Part shown: piece by piece, positions 1 to 11,346 of the stretch
Layout: every line of letters starts with the position of its first letter
Position numbering within the stretch: position 1 is the first letter of the stretch
Assembly (NCBI GenBank): GCA_014773175.1
Contig: VXCM01001297.1
Coordinates: 1-64,000, forward strand
Direction: 5' to 3'
From: Lucifuga dentata
Lineage: Eukaryota > Chordata > Actinopteri > Ophidiiformes > Bythitidae
Length of the DNA stretch: 64,000 nucleotides
Translations under genes and position numbers: made by a program
The notes under the pieces: model-generated
Told to the model about the DNA's origin: nothing
Database searches by the model: none
What the model saw: the letters and a program-made list of their open reading frames with translations, nothing else

Positions 1-2451
1 TTTTTGTTTTGTTTTGAAAAACAAATAAAAAAAAAAAACTGCTATTGGACTTAAATTATATCAACTTGTTTCCAATACAAATCAGCTTTCTCCAATAATT
101 TTCTATAATCTGGTGTATTCTTTCCTTGCAGCGATTTGCTGTTTTTCTATGTTTAACAGAAATTCCTAAAATAAAATGATTTGTATTGGAAACTGTGTGA
201 GGCAAACAAAAATTAAACACTGGCATATTTTTATCTTGATAAAACTTACTTTGTAAACAAAAACTGCTAAAATCAACCAACTTGGTATGATGGTTTTTGT
301 TTATTTGTGGTGTAATAACTCAGATGATAAAACCAAAGGAATATTGGAGTATTTATTTGCTGTAGTGTGAATTTTGTCGCCTATTTTTTTGTTTTTTAAT
401 AATTTGTCTTAGTCCTGAGATTCTAAGTCCGAGTGAGTTTTAATCAGTTTAGTGAAGTTCATTCATTGTAATTTTAGTCACATTTAGTCGAAAACTCTAG
501 ACATTTTAGTCTAGTCTGAGTCAACAGGAACCACAGACATTTAGTCTAATTTTAGTCAACAAAAACATGATATTTTTGTCTCATTTTAGTCATCATTAAA
601 ATAGTTGATAAAACCTATGCTAACATTTTATTGTAATACTGTTACTGGAATAAACTGAAACTAATGCAGACAGGAAGACAGGAAAAAATATATAACATTT
701 GCTGTTCCGGTAGTATATTTTGGGAAATGTTTGACAGTAATATAACGTGTATATAGAACTCCAACATTCAAAACCACCAGTATGGTCCTTTAAAGTATTT
801 TTTTGCAACAAGCAGAAAGTTAGCAGGTTTTATGGAATCAGATTAATGTCATAAATGGGAGAGTGCGTATAAGAAGCGAGCGAGCAGTTATGCATCCAAG
901 AGCGGAAAAGCAACGCGTGAACCTGGCCTGCGCGCGCTCGCTAGTTGCCCAGCACACACTCGCTCGCTAAGATGATTTTTGAGACTTTGGAGGCGGGGCT
1001 GAGAAGTCAGTGGTCCACTTTTCAGATTTCTCACTTTGAACAGGACGTCACTGGTTGGATTTGGCAGATGAACTTGGACAGACAGCGGATATACCAGATA
1101 TAAAATGGAATCAGAACGGTGTTGTGATGTCAGATACAGATTAGCTGTTAGCTCAACTATGCATATTTTTTAAAAGCTTTTCTGTATCGGGCAATAAACT
1201 AATCATTTGTGGCATTTGCTTGTATTTTGTTAGCATGAAACCATTGCTGTTGTTGAGTTAACAGGCTAACGTCCCGCCCCTGGGACGCCAGCGACCCTCC
1301 AGAGATATTTTCTCGAGTGAAGAGTGTTACTCACACACCAGCCAGCGTTTTTTGTATAGCTCTGTTTACTGTGGGCTGATGGTTTCACACAGAGTGGGGA
1401 TCTTGACTGATCATTAAGGATCTTTGGCATAACAAAACCTGTTTTCATCAACAAGGGATCATTGCAGCTGCAGGGCTAGTGGTTGTTCAAGACAGCAGCG
1501 ACATCTAGTGTTGAAACTAAGAAGTGCAATACACAATACAGTACATTTTATTGTCACATATTATGTTCTGATGGGCCATATTCCATTTTATTTTTAAAAT
1601 TCACTGCAATTCACTTAAAAATGGGCCACAGGCTGCAGTCTGGACACCCCTATCTTACAGGGATCATGCTGAAGAACAGGGAAAGACGTCAGGTCTGAAC
1701 TTTCCCAGGCAGCTCATGATGCTTGGAGAAGGATTCTCCTGGTCAGAGAATCCAGATTTCTGCAGGGTTTACCAAATTCCATGCAGCTGACTTCAGAGGA
1801 AATAAGAGTCTGATGCAATAATCCACTTTATACTCAGATAGATTACAGGAAGCCCAGAAAGCCCTGCTGCTTTTTTTTTGTCGTGGACTTTGACCTCAGC
1901 ATTTGTTGTTCCTCTGCTCTGATGTGAAGCTTTCTTAAAAATGAATCCAGGATTCCAGGCTTACAGGGCAGATTTTCAGGATTCAGTCTGACGGTGGACT
2001 GTGAGCTTTAAAAGCAAAGAGCTCCAACTGACTAAAACATACCAGAAATATTATGACAGAAGCAACAAAGATGTGTGTAGTTACTGTGTTCATCTGAAAT
2101 AATGCTGAAACTCTTCAAACCTCTTCACAACTGAGCCTGACAGCCTTTTAAAATCTACTGTATGTGAAATTTATTTCACATACAGAGAATATATGGCAGA
2201 TGATATGGCAGATAAAGTTCTTTTTTAATGTTAAAATGTGAAACTTTTGGAAAATTGGGGGATTTTGTAGTGATTACACTACAAAAACGAATGTGTAACT
2301 AATTATACACAACAAGAAATTTTGAATCAAATATTATGTTTCTCCCTTCTGTGCTGATTTTTCTTATACATTATATTTTTCATGTCTTCATTTTTTCCCT
2401 GATTTAAATTTCTGATAATAAAAAAACTGGCCTCCTCATCCTGTCTGACTT
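1..2451. other. AT-rich intergenic stretch with old repeat pieces
   Basis: No gene is seen. Around 400-600 there is a degenerate run of TTTAGTC/GACTAAA words typical of old DNA-transposon ends in fish. Around 880-1010 is a CpG-rich patch (GCGCGCGCTCGC). Around 1471-1652 is a probable decayed hAT-type element: its right end reads CTGGACACCCCT after GGGCCACAGGC, which resembles common hAT termini, but I could not confirm a target duplication. Short open frames here have no domain, no splice context and are taken as chance. Confidence 0.4.
630..794 (-). mobile_element. TTAA-MITE, terminal fragment
   Basis: One arm of the TTAA-flanked MITE family described at 2,452-2,986. It carries the family words for the 'gaactgaaaccaatg' region, 'ggtaggaaaaac', 'agtagtatattttgggaaatg' and the terminus TATGGTCCTTTAA. 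The other arm is missing. Confidence 0.7.
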
Positions 2452-2986
2452 TTAAAGGACCATACCACCATTTTGCATGTTTGAGCGTATATATTCAATT
2501 TTCATACAGGTAAGCTTACTGACAATCATTTCCCAAAGCATACTACTGGAACGGTGAATTAAAAATGTTTTTCCTACCTTCCAGACCTCCATTGGTTTCA
2601 GTTCATTCTGCTATTAAAATCAACTTGTTGATACTTGAAACGTTCTTGGGATAGGTAATCCATCATCACCAACAAGACGTGTATTCAGGTTTTTTCTATA
2701 GAAGTTACGTAATTTTAGTATTTAAGCTCAATAAAAAGCGTGGAGTTAATGTATGCCTCCACCAGGGAATATAATCCCAAAAGAAGACCTGCGTTTATGG
2801 GAAAATTTAAAGGACCGTGACTTCATAAGGCTGTGTAACTATTAGCAGGAGAAACATGGATTTTTAAGGTGGGTGTATCACTTGGATATTTGATTTTGAT
2901 CATCTATGAAAACTGAATCATGTATGATGTATGAAAATTCAATATATTAAGCTCAAACATGCAAAATAGATGGTATGGTCCTTTAA
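2452..2986 (+). mobile_element. TTAA-MITE, subfamily A, full length
   Basis: Non-autonomous DNA transposon of about 535 bp. It is flanked by TTAA on both sides. Its ends are inverted: left AGGACCATACCACC..., right ...GATGGTATGGTCCT. The first ~88 bp and last ~88 bp are near-complementary, including 'gcatgtttgag' and 'aatatattcaattttcatac'. There is no coding capacity. A TTAA target duplication is known for the piggyBac and Kolobok superfamilies. The AGG terminus does not match the usual piggyBac CCY start, so Kolobok is the slightly better guess. This is the reference copy for the related entries in the window. Confidence 0.85.
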
Positions 2987-3669
2987 AACATCATTTTAAA
3001 AAAAAAATCCCTCGATGTGTCAGACTCAACTTTCTAACAACAGAGGCCGTGTTGTTGCTTGCAGCCACAATCTACTTTACCCTTATGCTGCAAAAACTAA
3101 ACTGCATCTGTAAGCCTTTAATTTAAGAGCCACTGAGGTTCAAAGTATATAAAACCTCACGGTTTAAGTTTCCATACAGTTTGCCCCTGTGCAGAGAATA
3201 AAGAGAAACGTATTTAATCTTTGGGTGTTTGGGGATATTGCTTTGTTTTGATGCTGCACTGAGAATAGCTTTATAATATTAAAAGCAATTTAAAAGCAAC
3301 ACCAATTTTCCACTAGAGAATACTAATAATATTCTGTCTTTCTATATGGTCCATAATAAAACCCCAGAGGTATTAACCTGGATGATATATGTGCCTGTGA
3401 AGAAGATGCTGACAGACTGACAACAAACAAAAGATTAGATAGATTATCTCATTATTGTGCTTTGACTAAAAATACAATTTGAATATTTATCATATAGAGT
3501 GTTTAAAGGATACACATAACACACCGGATCATCCCAGGATCTGGTACGAATGATTTTCATTGATGCTTTATATTTCCTGAATCTTGCTGACGCACTCACG
3601 ACGACTGACTCACAATGCTTCTTTTTATGGATTTGGGGGTGTTTCTTTTAGCCAGAGTTGCTTACACTG

Positions 3670-3716
3670 CAAAAAAAAAAACAAAAAAAAAAAAAAAAAN
3701 AAAAAAAAAAAAAAAA
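3670..3716. repeat. poly-A tract with embedded gap
   Basis: A-rich homopolymer interrupted by one N at 3,700. True length is unknown. Short open frames across it are artefacts. Confidence 0.9.
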
Positions 3717-4184
3717 CACGATCAAACTCTGGTCTTGTTGCACATGGTCTGTACTGCTCAATGCTTTGTGCTTAGACCATCAGAAATCACCAGTTCCCTG
3801 TGGTGAAGCTGTTGGGGAGACTTCGACTATTTGATAAACCCTTCTACCCAAAGAGGAATGGTACACTGAGTACATACATTTTCATTCCGGGATGAAATTG
3901 ATCCTCGAACCCTGTCTGTGCTCGCTTCCTGCTGAACTTCTGCAGAACTTCTTTCATCTCAGCTGATCGCTCTGTGGCTGCTCAGTCTGATTTTTTATTT
4001 TATATTATTATTTTTTTTTAAGATTGGAGGGTATCTACTCCAGTCAGAACAGCACATTCTGTCTGTGCCCATCTTCTGTCCAAAGGCTTTAAACTCTTCC
4101 AACAAATACACATCTCTCATCTGCCAAATCTCCCATCTTCACTTCTCATAATTAACTTTGGAATGCAGGTTTTTAAAATCCATT

Positions 4185-4932
4185 TTAAAGGACCATACCA
4201 TCCATTTTGTATGTCTGAACCAAATATATTCAATTTTCATACACGTGAAGTTACTGACAATCATTTCCCAAAGCATACTACTGGAACGGTGAATTAAAAG
4301 TGTTTTTCCTACCTTCTAGACCTCCATTGGTTTCAGTTCATTCTGGTACGCTATTAAAATCAACTTGTTGATGCTTGAAATGTTCTTGGGATAGGTAATC
4401 CATCATTGTGAACAAAACATGTATTCAGGGATTTTTAGGAGTTACACAATTTTAGTATTTAAGTGCAATAAAAAGTGCGGAGCGATTTGAAAATGCTTCC
4501 TGTTGTCACTTCTTCACTACAGCACTTGAATGCACCACTAGGAAGCATTTTCAGATAACTCTGCACNAAATGCTTCCTGTTGTCACTTCTTCACTACAGC
4601 ACTTGAATGCACCACTAGGAAGCATTTTCAGATAACTCTGCACTTTTTATTGAGCTTAAACACTAAAATTATGTAACTTCTAAAAAAAAAAACCTGAATA
4701 CACGTCTTGTTGGTGATGATGGATTACCTATCCCAAGAACGTTTCAAGTATCAACAAGTTGATTTTAATAGCAGAATGAACTGAAACCAATGGAGGTCTG
4801 GAAGGTAGGAAAAACATTTTTAATTCACCGTTCCAGTAGTATGCTTTGGGAAATGATTGTCAGTAACGTTACATGTATGAAAATTGAATATATTAGGCTC
4901 AAACATGCAAAATGGCTGGTATGGTCCTTTAA
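4185..4932 (+). mobile_element. TTAA-MITE, snap-back (duplicated left arm) copy
   Basis: Flanked by TTAA. Unlike other A copies, the right half is not the normal right half but an inverted copy of the left half: about 4,185-4,485 is repeated in reverse complement at about 4,634-4,932, including the 'caacttgttgat' and 'ggtaatccatcat' words. The unique centre (about 4,487-4,633) is itself written twice around the N at 4,567. The whole element could fold into a hairpin with ~300 bp arms. Confidence 0.8.
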
Positions 4933-5173
4933 GGGGCCTCCACTGATTTCAAACATCAATTTCAGCTTCTTGGTGGGGAACATTATTCAACTATTCAGCC
5001 TACCAGTCTAACTGGCTACACAGAGTCAGGGAAACCGACCTCTATGGCATCATAAGAGCTACTTTTTGTTGGTGTTATAGAGTCTATAAGTAACTCCTAT
5101 AATATAGAATAACGATTTTTAAAAAATCAAATCCAAATACCCTCCAACCACTAGGAAGAGCTTTATCCCCTCC

Positions 5174-5950
5174 TTAAAGGACCATCCTGGTGATTGTGTA
5201 CATTGGAGTCTAAAATATAAAAACCACATATATGTTACGTTACTAACAAAATTTCTGAAACGTAAAGCTGTCTTTTATTTTCATTGTTATTTTTTTCAAA
5301 TCCAGTAATTTTTTAAAATCAAATGTTCAGGTGATACACACACCTTAAAATTCAATATCTCACCTGCTAACATTTATGCACAATTGTAGAAGACACGGTC
5401 GTTTTAATTTCTCTGTAAACGCCATCATCTCCTGGGACTATATTCCCTGGCGGAGGCATACATACATTGTCTTCCATGCAGCTGTGTGTTGGATCAGTTA
5501 AATAAAGTTACTACAAAAAAAATGCTAGTAGACATGTTCGCTGTGATGGATTATGTATGTCAAACATGTTTCAAGTCTGTACAAGTTGATTCTTATAGTG
5601 TACTGGAATGATCTGAAACCAATGGCAATCTGGAAGATAGGAAAAACAATTCTAAAATTTTCAGCTAAAGTAGTATATTTTGCAGAAAGAAGACCTGAGT
5701 TTATGGAAAAATTTAAAGGACCTTGACTTCATAAGGCTGTGTAACTATTAGCAGGAGAAACATGGATTTTTAAGGTGGGTGTATCACTTGAATATTTGAT
5801 TTTGAAAGATTAAGAGATTTTGCAAAATATCAGGAAAGCTGAAATACGATTTTATCCTTTGGGAAATGATTGTCGGTAACGTTACATGTATGAAAATTGA
5901 AAATACAGTATTAGGCTCAAATATGCAAAACGGATGGTATGGTCCTTTAA
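5174..5950 (+). mobile_element. TTAA-MITE, chimeric B/A copy
   Basis: TTAA at both ends. The left ~500 bp carry subfamily B words ('tcaaatgttcaggtgatacac', 'gactatattccctggcggagg', 'gcagctgtgtgttggatcagtt'). From about 5,690 it switches to subfamily A ('agaagacctgagtttatgg', 'cttcataaggctgtgtaac'), so the copy has one arm of each type. Confidence 0.75.
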
Positions 5951-7190
5951 GAACACAAATGAAAAAGGCAGCTGCAAAGTAAATGATTGATCCAACATAG
6001 CCGCGCTGACACAAAAACTGTCTTCATTTACACCTGAAATCTGACTGTGTGTTTGTACGTGGAAGGATCTCTGTGGCAGACGCCCCGAGGGAACACACAC
6101 ACCGCAGGAAACGTGTCGGACAACAGTGCTCCACCTGGATAACCTCCATAAATCACCTGTTGTTGGCGTGTTGGAGTTACCCCAGGTCGGAGTNCTGTGG
6201 CAGACGCCCCGAGGGAACACACACACCGCAGGAAACGTGTCGGACAACAGCGCTCCACCTGGATAACCTCCATAAATCACCTGTTGTTGGCGTGTTGGAG
6301 TTACCCCAGGTCGGAGTGACATTCCCTCAGCAGCGGTGGATCGAGTGTGTGTGAGTGTGATGATGTAATACAGAGTGTATGAACGCTGAGCCGCTTATCA
6401 GCCCGACCACGCCATCCCTCTCTCAGCAGGATGCTGAGCAGCTGAATTGATTTTTTTAATTGGTTCTGCTGCGTAACAGGAGCCGTCGCCGTGGGAACAG
6501 CCATGTTGGCTTCATTCTGAAAAAACAGCCTGCTGGGGATTTGGATTGTTGGTATTGCTGACGCCCGACTGTGTGGGTTCATTCTGTCAATAGTGGGTCC
6601 ATCGAGCTAACAGGGGTCTGGTTTGGAGGGTGGAGAGCTGCCACACTGTTACAGTCCGGCTGGAGATTAATATTAATACTTTATTATATTTTTAATATTT
6701 CTATCATTCTGAGTAAAAGCTGCTGATGTTTGGTGGCACGCTTTTAACATCCCCAATGCACGAGACTCTGAATGTATTTTCATGCAACTTGAACTCATTG
6801 TGTAGTATATACAGGGGTTGACTGATAAGTTCTGAGCCTGACACATAAAGAAAGCAAAGCCATTAATGTTTTTGTGACAGTTCCTGAGGCGTTTTTGTAC
6901 CTTTGGGCTCAGTGGGGCTGCATGCATTTAAGTTCTAGTGACTGAGGTCTTATTAGAATTTTGATCTTAGTATGTAGGAGGATATATATGTTACTAAAGT
7001 TATAGTAGGCCAGTATGTGTGTTGTCTTTATCCAAGTTGCTATGCTATCATTGTTGTCATTCCTGTTACTGTAAAATGTTGGCTTAAATATATTAGAAGA
7101 TCCTTTTTGCTTTTGGTTAATGTGTCTGAATAATCAGGAAGAACGACCAAAAACTAAAAAAAAAAAAGTAAAAATATAGGATACACCTGT
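5951..7190. other. Unassigned intergenic DNA
   Basis: About 6,010-6,600 is GC-richer and contains a 123 bp duplication around the N at 6,194 (see findings). Around 6,800-6,930 a sequence beginning CAGGGGTTGACTGATAAGTT resembles the end of a mariner-type element, but its partner end was not found. No gene is supported. Confidence 0.3.
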
Positions 7191-7193
7191 ATA

Positions 7194-7562
7194 TACTCAA
7201 GTGTAAGCTGATCTCGTATATAAGCTGACCCCTTGATGTTGTTCCATCAATTTATTTATTTAGCAAATTACCTGTTTTTCCGGATATTACCATAGTATTC
7301 CTCTGATTTTCTGAAAATAATCCACGTACCGGTGAACATGATATTTATTTCAGCAGCTGATTGCCATAACTGACATGAACTTTTGCAGACACCTCTTGCT
7401 AATAGCTTAGCTTAGCTAAGCTAGCTTAGCTTAGCTTCTTGCTAATAAATCACAAAACATGTTGAATGAGACTACCAAACAACATTACCATACCGGTATA
7501 TGAAACAGCACTTTTATAAGGTCATCTCTTTAAGGTCAACACTAAGGTCATAAAGTCAACAC

Positions 7563-7630
<68 letters not shown>

Positions 7631-7913
7631 TATATATATTTACATCTGATTGGCCTATTCTTTTGTCTTTGACCAATCAGAGCAGAGCTTACTGGCTGCT
7701 GAAAAATGTGCTGGATAAGCTGTTTAGTCAGGAAATATCTCATTCTAAGGTATGATTTAAACTATTTTCCATGGTAGTAATGGGTAGTATTTCCACCCCT
7801 GGAAATTTCCTTCTCTGGGATCAAATTTGAATTTCTCATGTATAAGCCGACCCCCTGATTTGATTTGTGAAATTTGGTAATAAAAACTCAGCTTTATACT
7901 CGAGTATATACAG
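7194..7913. mobile_element. pogo-like TIR element, internally rearranged copy
   Basis: Inverted ends CTGTATATACTC(G/A)AG at about 7,197 and CTCGAGTATATACAG at 7,899-7,913, with TA at the right flank. The interior matches the copy at 53,717-54,534 ('gatgttgttccatcaattta', 'gtattcctctgattttctg', 'ggaaatttccttctct'). About 160 bp present in that copy are missing here and are replaced by a self-complementary run of AGCTTAGCT words at about 7,399-7,435. A (GT)n(TA)n microsatellite lies inside at 7,565-7,640. Confidence 0.7.
7565..7640. repeat. (GT)n followed by (TA)n microsatellite
   Basis: About 24 uninterrupted GT units followed directly by TA-rich sequence, inside a pogo-like element. Confidence 0.95.
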
Positions 7914-8200
7914 TAATTAGTTTGATGTATTAGATGTATCTAATACTTCTAATACTGTATTTCTTAGTCAATAGAAATACATTTTGGGGATGATAGTGAT
8001 TCTGCTTGCCTCAGCTCCTTGTGCAAACTCTTGTCTCGGGGTTGTGACGGTGAAAGCCTGCTCTCAGCTTCTAACAAATATTACAAACTGCTGCCTATTA
8101 TTGAGCTCCTCTTTCATCAGCGCTGCCTCACCGGCCTTCTACTTCCCCTCCAGTCCTAACCCTCTGAAGCACTCAGCTGAGGGCCCCAGGGCTAAACACA

Positions 8201-8315
8201 CTCCAAGCTCTCTCTCTCTCTCTCTTTCTGTGTGTGTGTGGGTCTCACTTGTCAGATGATGGGAGNCTCCAAGCTCTCTCTCTCTCTCTCTCTTTCTGTG
8301 TGTGTGTGGGTCTCA
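8201..8315. repeat. (CT)n/(GT)n compound repeat, written twice
   Basis: The CTCCAAGCTC...GGGAG block at 8,201-8,265 is repeated directly after the N at 8,266 with only a different number of CT units. It is most likely one locus in the genome. Confidence 0.85.
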
Positions 8316-8573
8316 CTTGTCAGATGATGGGAGATATCAGAATCCATAATGAAGATGGAGGATGCCTCCCAGAGGACCAGCCGGTTCAGGAGCTGCTGAC
8401 CTGCATCTCTAAGCAGCAGCTCAGCCGCTGTCACCGCATGTCTGAGGCATCGCACTTCATGAATTGGTAATCTCTGAAGAGGCCTGAGGAAACTCTGAGA
8501 GAAACAACACAACAGCTCCCAACACAAACCGCTTTTATACACATAAAAGTTTAGCAGATAAGGCTGCCATTGC

Positions 8574-9890
8574 TTAAAGGACCATACCGGCATGTATAAA
8601 GAACCATACCATGCATAATGTGCATGTTTGAGACTAATATATTCAATTTTCATACATGTTACATTACTGACAATCAATTCTAAAAGCATACTACTAGAAC
8701 GGTGAAGTTTCATAATTTCAGCGTTTAAGTGCAATAAAAAGTGTGGAGTAAATGTATGTCTCCACTGGGGAATATAGTCCCAAAAGAAGACCTGTGTTTT
8801 TTTTTTCTCTTTCTCTTTTCTTTCTCTTTTTTTTTCTGTCTGCATATATAGTTATCAGGCGAAACATGGATTTTTAAGGTGGGTGTATCGCTTGAATATT
8901 TGATTTAGAAAGATTAAGAGATTTTGGAAAATATCAGGAAAGCCAAAATACGGTTTTATCCTTTGGGAAATGATTATCAGTAACATAACATGTATGAAAA
9001 TTGAATATTTTAGGCTCAAACATGCAAAATGGAAGAAAATGAAAACGAACAAAATGAAGAAATACATCTCTGTTCTATTAACTGTAGTCTCTGTCTTATT
9101 CAGTTTAAAGTCATTCACAGACTGCACTATTCTAAAATCAAACTAAATAAGATATTTTTGACCATATCTCCATTTTGTGAAAAATGTAGTGTGGAAGAAG
9201 CAAATTTACTTCATAGTTTTGCTCTTTGTTCCAAAATGGTAAAATATTGGTCCGNGGAAGAAGCAAATTTACTTCATAGTTTTGCTCTTTGTTCCAAAAT
9301 GGTAAAATATTGGTCCGACATTTTTTGGAATTTTTTCTGGAACACATAGTGAACCAGATCCAATTCTAATACTTCTGGTATTTCTGAACGGACTCTTCAG
9401 TGGAAGAAAGTACATCAACACTTCCTTTCCCAGAGTCTAACTGCTGCAAAAAAACTCATTCTCAGATAAAAGAAGGATGTCCTCATCTAAACAATGGACT
9501 AATATTTATCACCTGGAAAGAATAAGATATTTACAAAATGATAGATTAGATTACTTTAATAAGGTTTGGAAACTGTTTATGGTATATTTGAAGCTGTGTT
9601 GACTTTTTGAATACCAGTATTTTTGTTATGGTTCTTTTTTGAATTCTGCTACAATTAAGGCTTTTATGTTATTGAATTTCTAATTCAGTTGAGCTGCTGC
9701 CCTGTCTTATTTATTTATTTATTATTACTATTATTTACTTATTTAATTATTTTTCCTTCCTTATCCACGGGGTGTATATTGTTTGTAAATATTTGCCTTA
9801 TGTTATTATTGTTTGCTGTTAAGTTTAGAAATTTGAAAAATAAAAAGGATAAAAAAGAAAACATGCAAAATGGGTGGTATGGTCCTTTAA
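8574..9890 (+). mobile_element. TTAA-MITE, subfamily A, carrying a nested LINE
   Basis: TTAA at 8,574 and 9,887. The left portion is internally shortened. The right end is split by a retrotransposon insertion (9,033-9,858), after which the MITE resumes with 'gggtggtatggtcctttaa'. Confidence 0.85.
9033..9858 (+). mobile_element. 5'-truncated L1-type LINE fragment
   Basis: The insertion is bracketed by a perfect 15 bp target duplication, AAACATGCAAAATGG, at 9,018-9,032 and 9,859-9,873, and ends in an A-rich tail (AAATAAAAAGGATAAAAAAG). The first ~320 bp translate on the plus strand to the C-terminal cysteine-rich part of a LINE ORF2 (QFKVIHRLHYSKIKL, then FCEKC). I recognise the '(H/D)RLHYSK(x)KLxKI' pattern as fish L1/Tx1-type reverse-transcriptase tail. 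One 62 bp stretch is written twice around the N at 9,255. After that the frame ends in stops and the rest is 3' UTR. Confidence 0.85.
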
Positions 9891-10383
9891 AATCGCTTTA
9901 AGCAGCTATGAGATAAACTTCAGGAAGTCACCGCCATCTAACACGACTCAGTTTAAGATGAACAACAGGAAAACACGTCTCGTTCCTAAAAATGTCACAA
10001 ACACTCTCCATCTCCATGAGTTTGACACAAACAACCCGTTTCTCGCCGTCTGCCCTCCGACATCCATTCAGTTATGAGAATTCAACTTACAGAACTGATT
10101 TATATTGCATAACTAGGGGGAAAAAGATTGTCATGTTCAATGAGAGGATGTTTCTGCTACAGGAGGGTCTTCTTCCCTAGAGGTCGGCCTCAGACAGATT
10201 AAAGCCTGATTTAAATTCTGCGTTTCTAACAAACAACAAGATGGCCTGTTTACCAGGAGAAGCCATCTCCAGATGAGAAACACACACAAAACAGAACGTC
10301 TTTAAATAAACAGTGAACAAAACTTTACTGAACAGCTTTTCTACAACTTGGTGTCTAAGAGCCAATGTGGAATTATCAACATG

Positions 10384-10436
<53 letters not shown>

Positions 10437-11346
10437 TTTTATAGACATACATAAAAATCCATCCACCCACCAGTGTGCAAAAATACACACACTTCCACAA
10501 AAACACACCTACACACATTCTTAGTTGGCCAAACATATTCAGCTAACCACACACACACACCAGCTAGTGACTCATTTGGAATTAATGGCACATAGTTCAC
10601 ACTAATGACGTTGCCAATACTCTGTACTTAAAGCCTATTATGGGATGGCCAATGGCAGCACATTTGCACCGCTGAAATGCTCCTGTGTCTTTTCCAGTTT
10701 AAAACAGAACTGATTAAAAACAGAAAAAAAAAAAAAAAAAAAAAANAAAAAAAAACCCTGCCAAAAAGCCCAAAACATATTGCCAACTATTAATAACAAA
10801 GCCCCACCAGCCAATCAGCAACAAGATCAGACTGTTATAGACCCTCATTAGACCAGTCAGAGTATTGATTTTAAACACGTAAGCCTGTGCATAGGTTAAA
10901 TCACGGTGAAGACACTAAACATGTGCATGTGTGTTGTATTAAAATTTATTGATTGATTGATTGTGTGTGCATGTGGATTGGGCTACTTTCAAGGAAAAAT
11001 CAAATTCTTAAAAGGTAAAATACTTGAGAATTACAATTTCTCAGTGAAATTTCTTTATTTTTATTTTATTTATTTATTTTTTTATTTTATATTATTTAAT
11101 TTCCTATAGATTTTCTCATGTCCATAATTTTCCATAGACGTCAATGTATGTGTATGTGGTACTTGCACAGTCAGCACCATGGCAACCAGAAAACAAAATA
11201 TATGATATGACATCATTTACAAATGATGTCATATTTTGCTTCAAACGAACTTGTGTAGTGAGCACAGCTAGCAATAAAATTCATTTTCTTTCTGGCATTT
11301 TCAGCAAGTAGACATTTTTTTTTTCTGGCATTATCCGTGATAAATT
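9891..11346. other. Intergenic DNA upstream of the coiled-coil gene
   Basis: Contains (AC)n at 10,384-10,433, further broken CA runs to 10,560, a poly-A tract with N at 10,746 and AT-rich sequence at 11,040-11,110. No promoter element is clear. A pyrimidine-rich run ending TTTTCAG near 11,304 could be a 3' splice site for an untranslated upstream exon of the next gene, but this is only a motif match. Confidence 0.3.
10384..10433. repeat. (AC)n microsatellite
   Basis: About 25 perfect AC units. Confidence 0.95.

Noticed and set aside
3584..3806. Lysine-rich open frames across 3,670-3,716
   Set aside because: They are translations of a poly-A tract with an N.
6049..6354. Overlapping frames on both strands around the N at 6,194
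   Set aside because: The apparent repeat protein is caused by the 123 bp duplication around the N.
6820..6930. Possible mariner end (CAGGGGTTGACTGATAAGTT)
   Set aside because: No partner inverted end and no transposase residues were found, so it is not listed as an element.
7565..7613. Repeat array considered as CRISPR-like
   Set aside because: It is a dinucleotide microsatellite. No spaced repeats of CRISPR type occur in the window.
8234..8845. Open frames on both strands around 8,325-8,472 flanked by AG and GTAATC
   Set aside because: It looks faintly exon-like (CLPEDQPVQELLTCISKQ), but no family is recognised, the frame on the other strand is equally open, and a false duplication at the N at 8,266 creates part of the frame.
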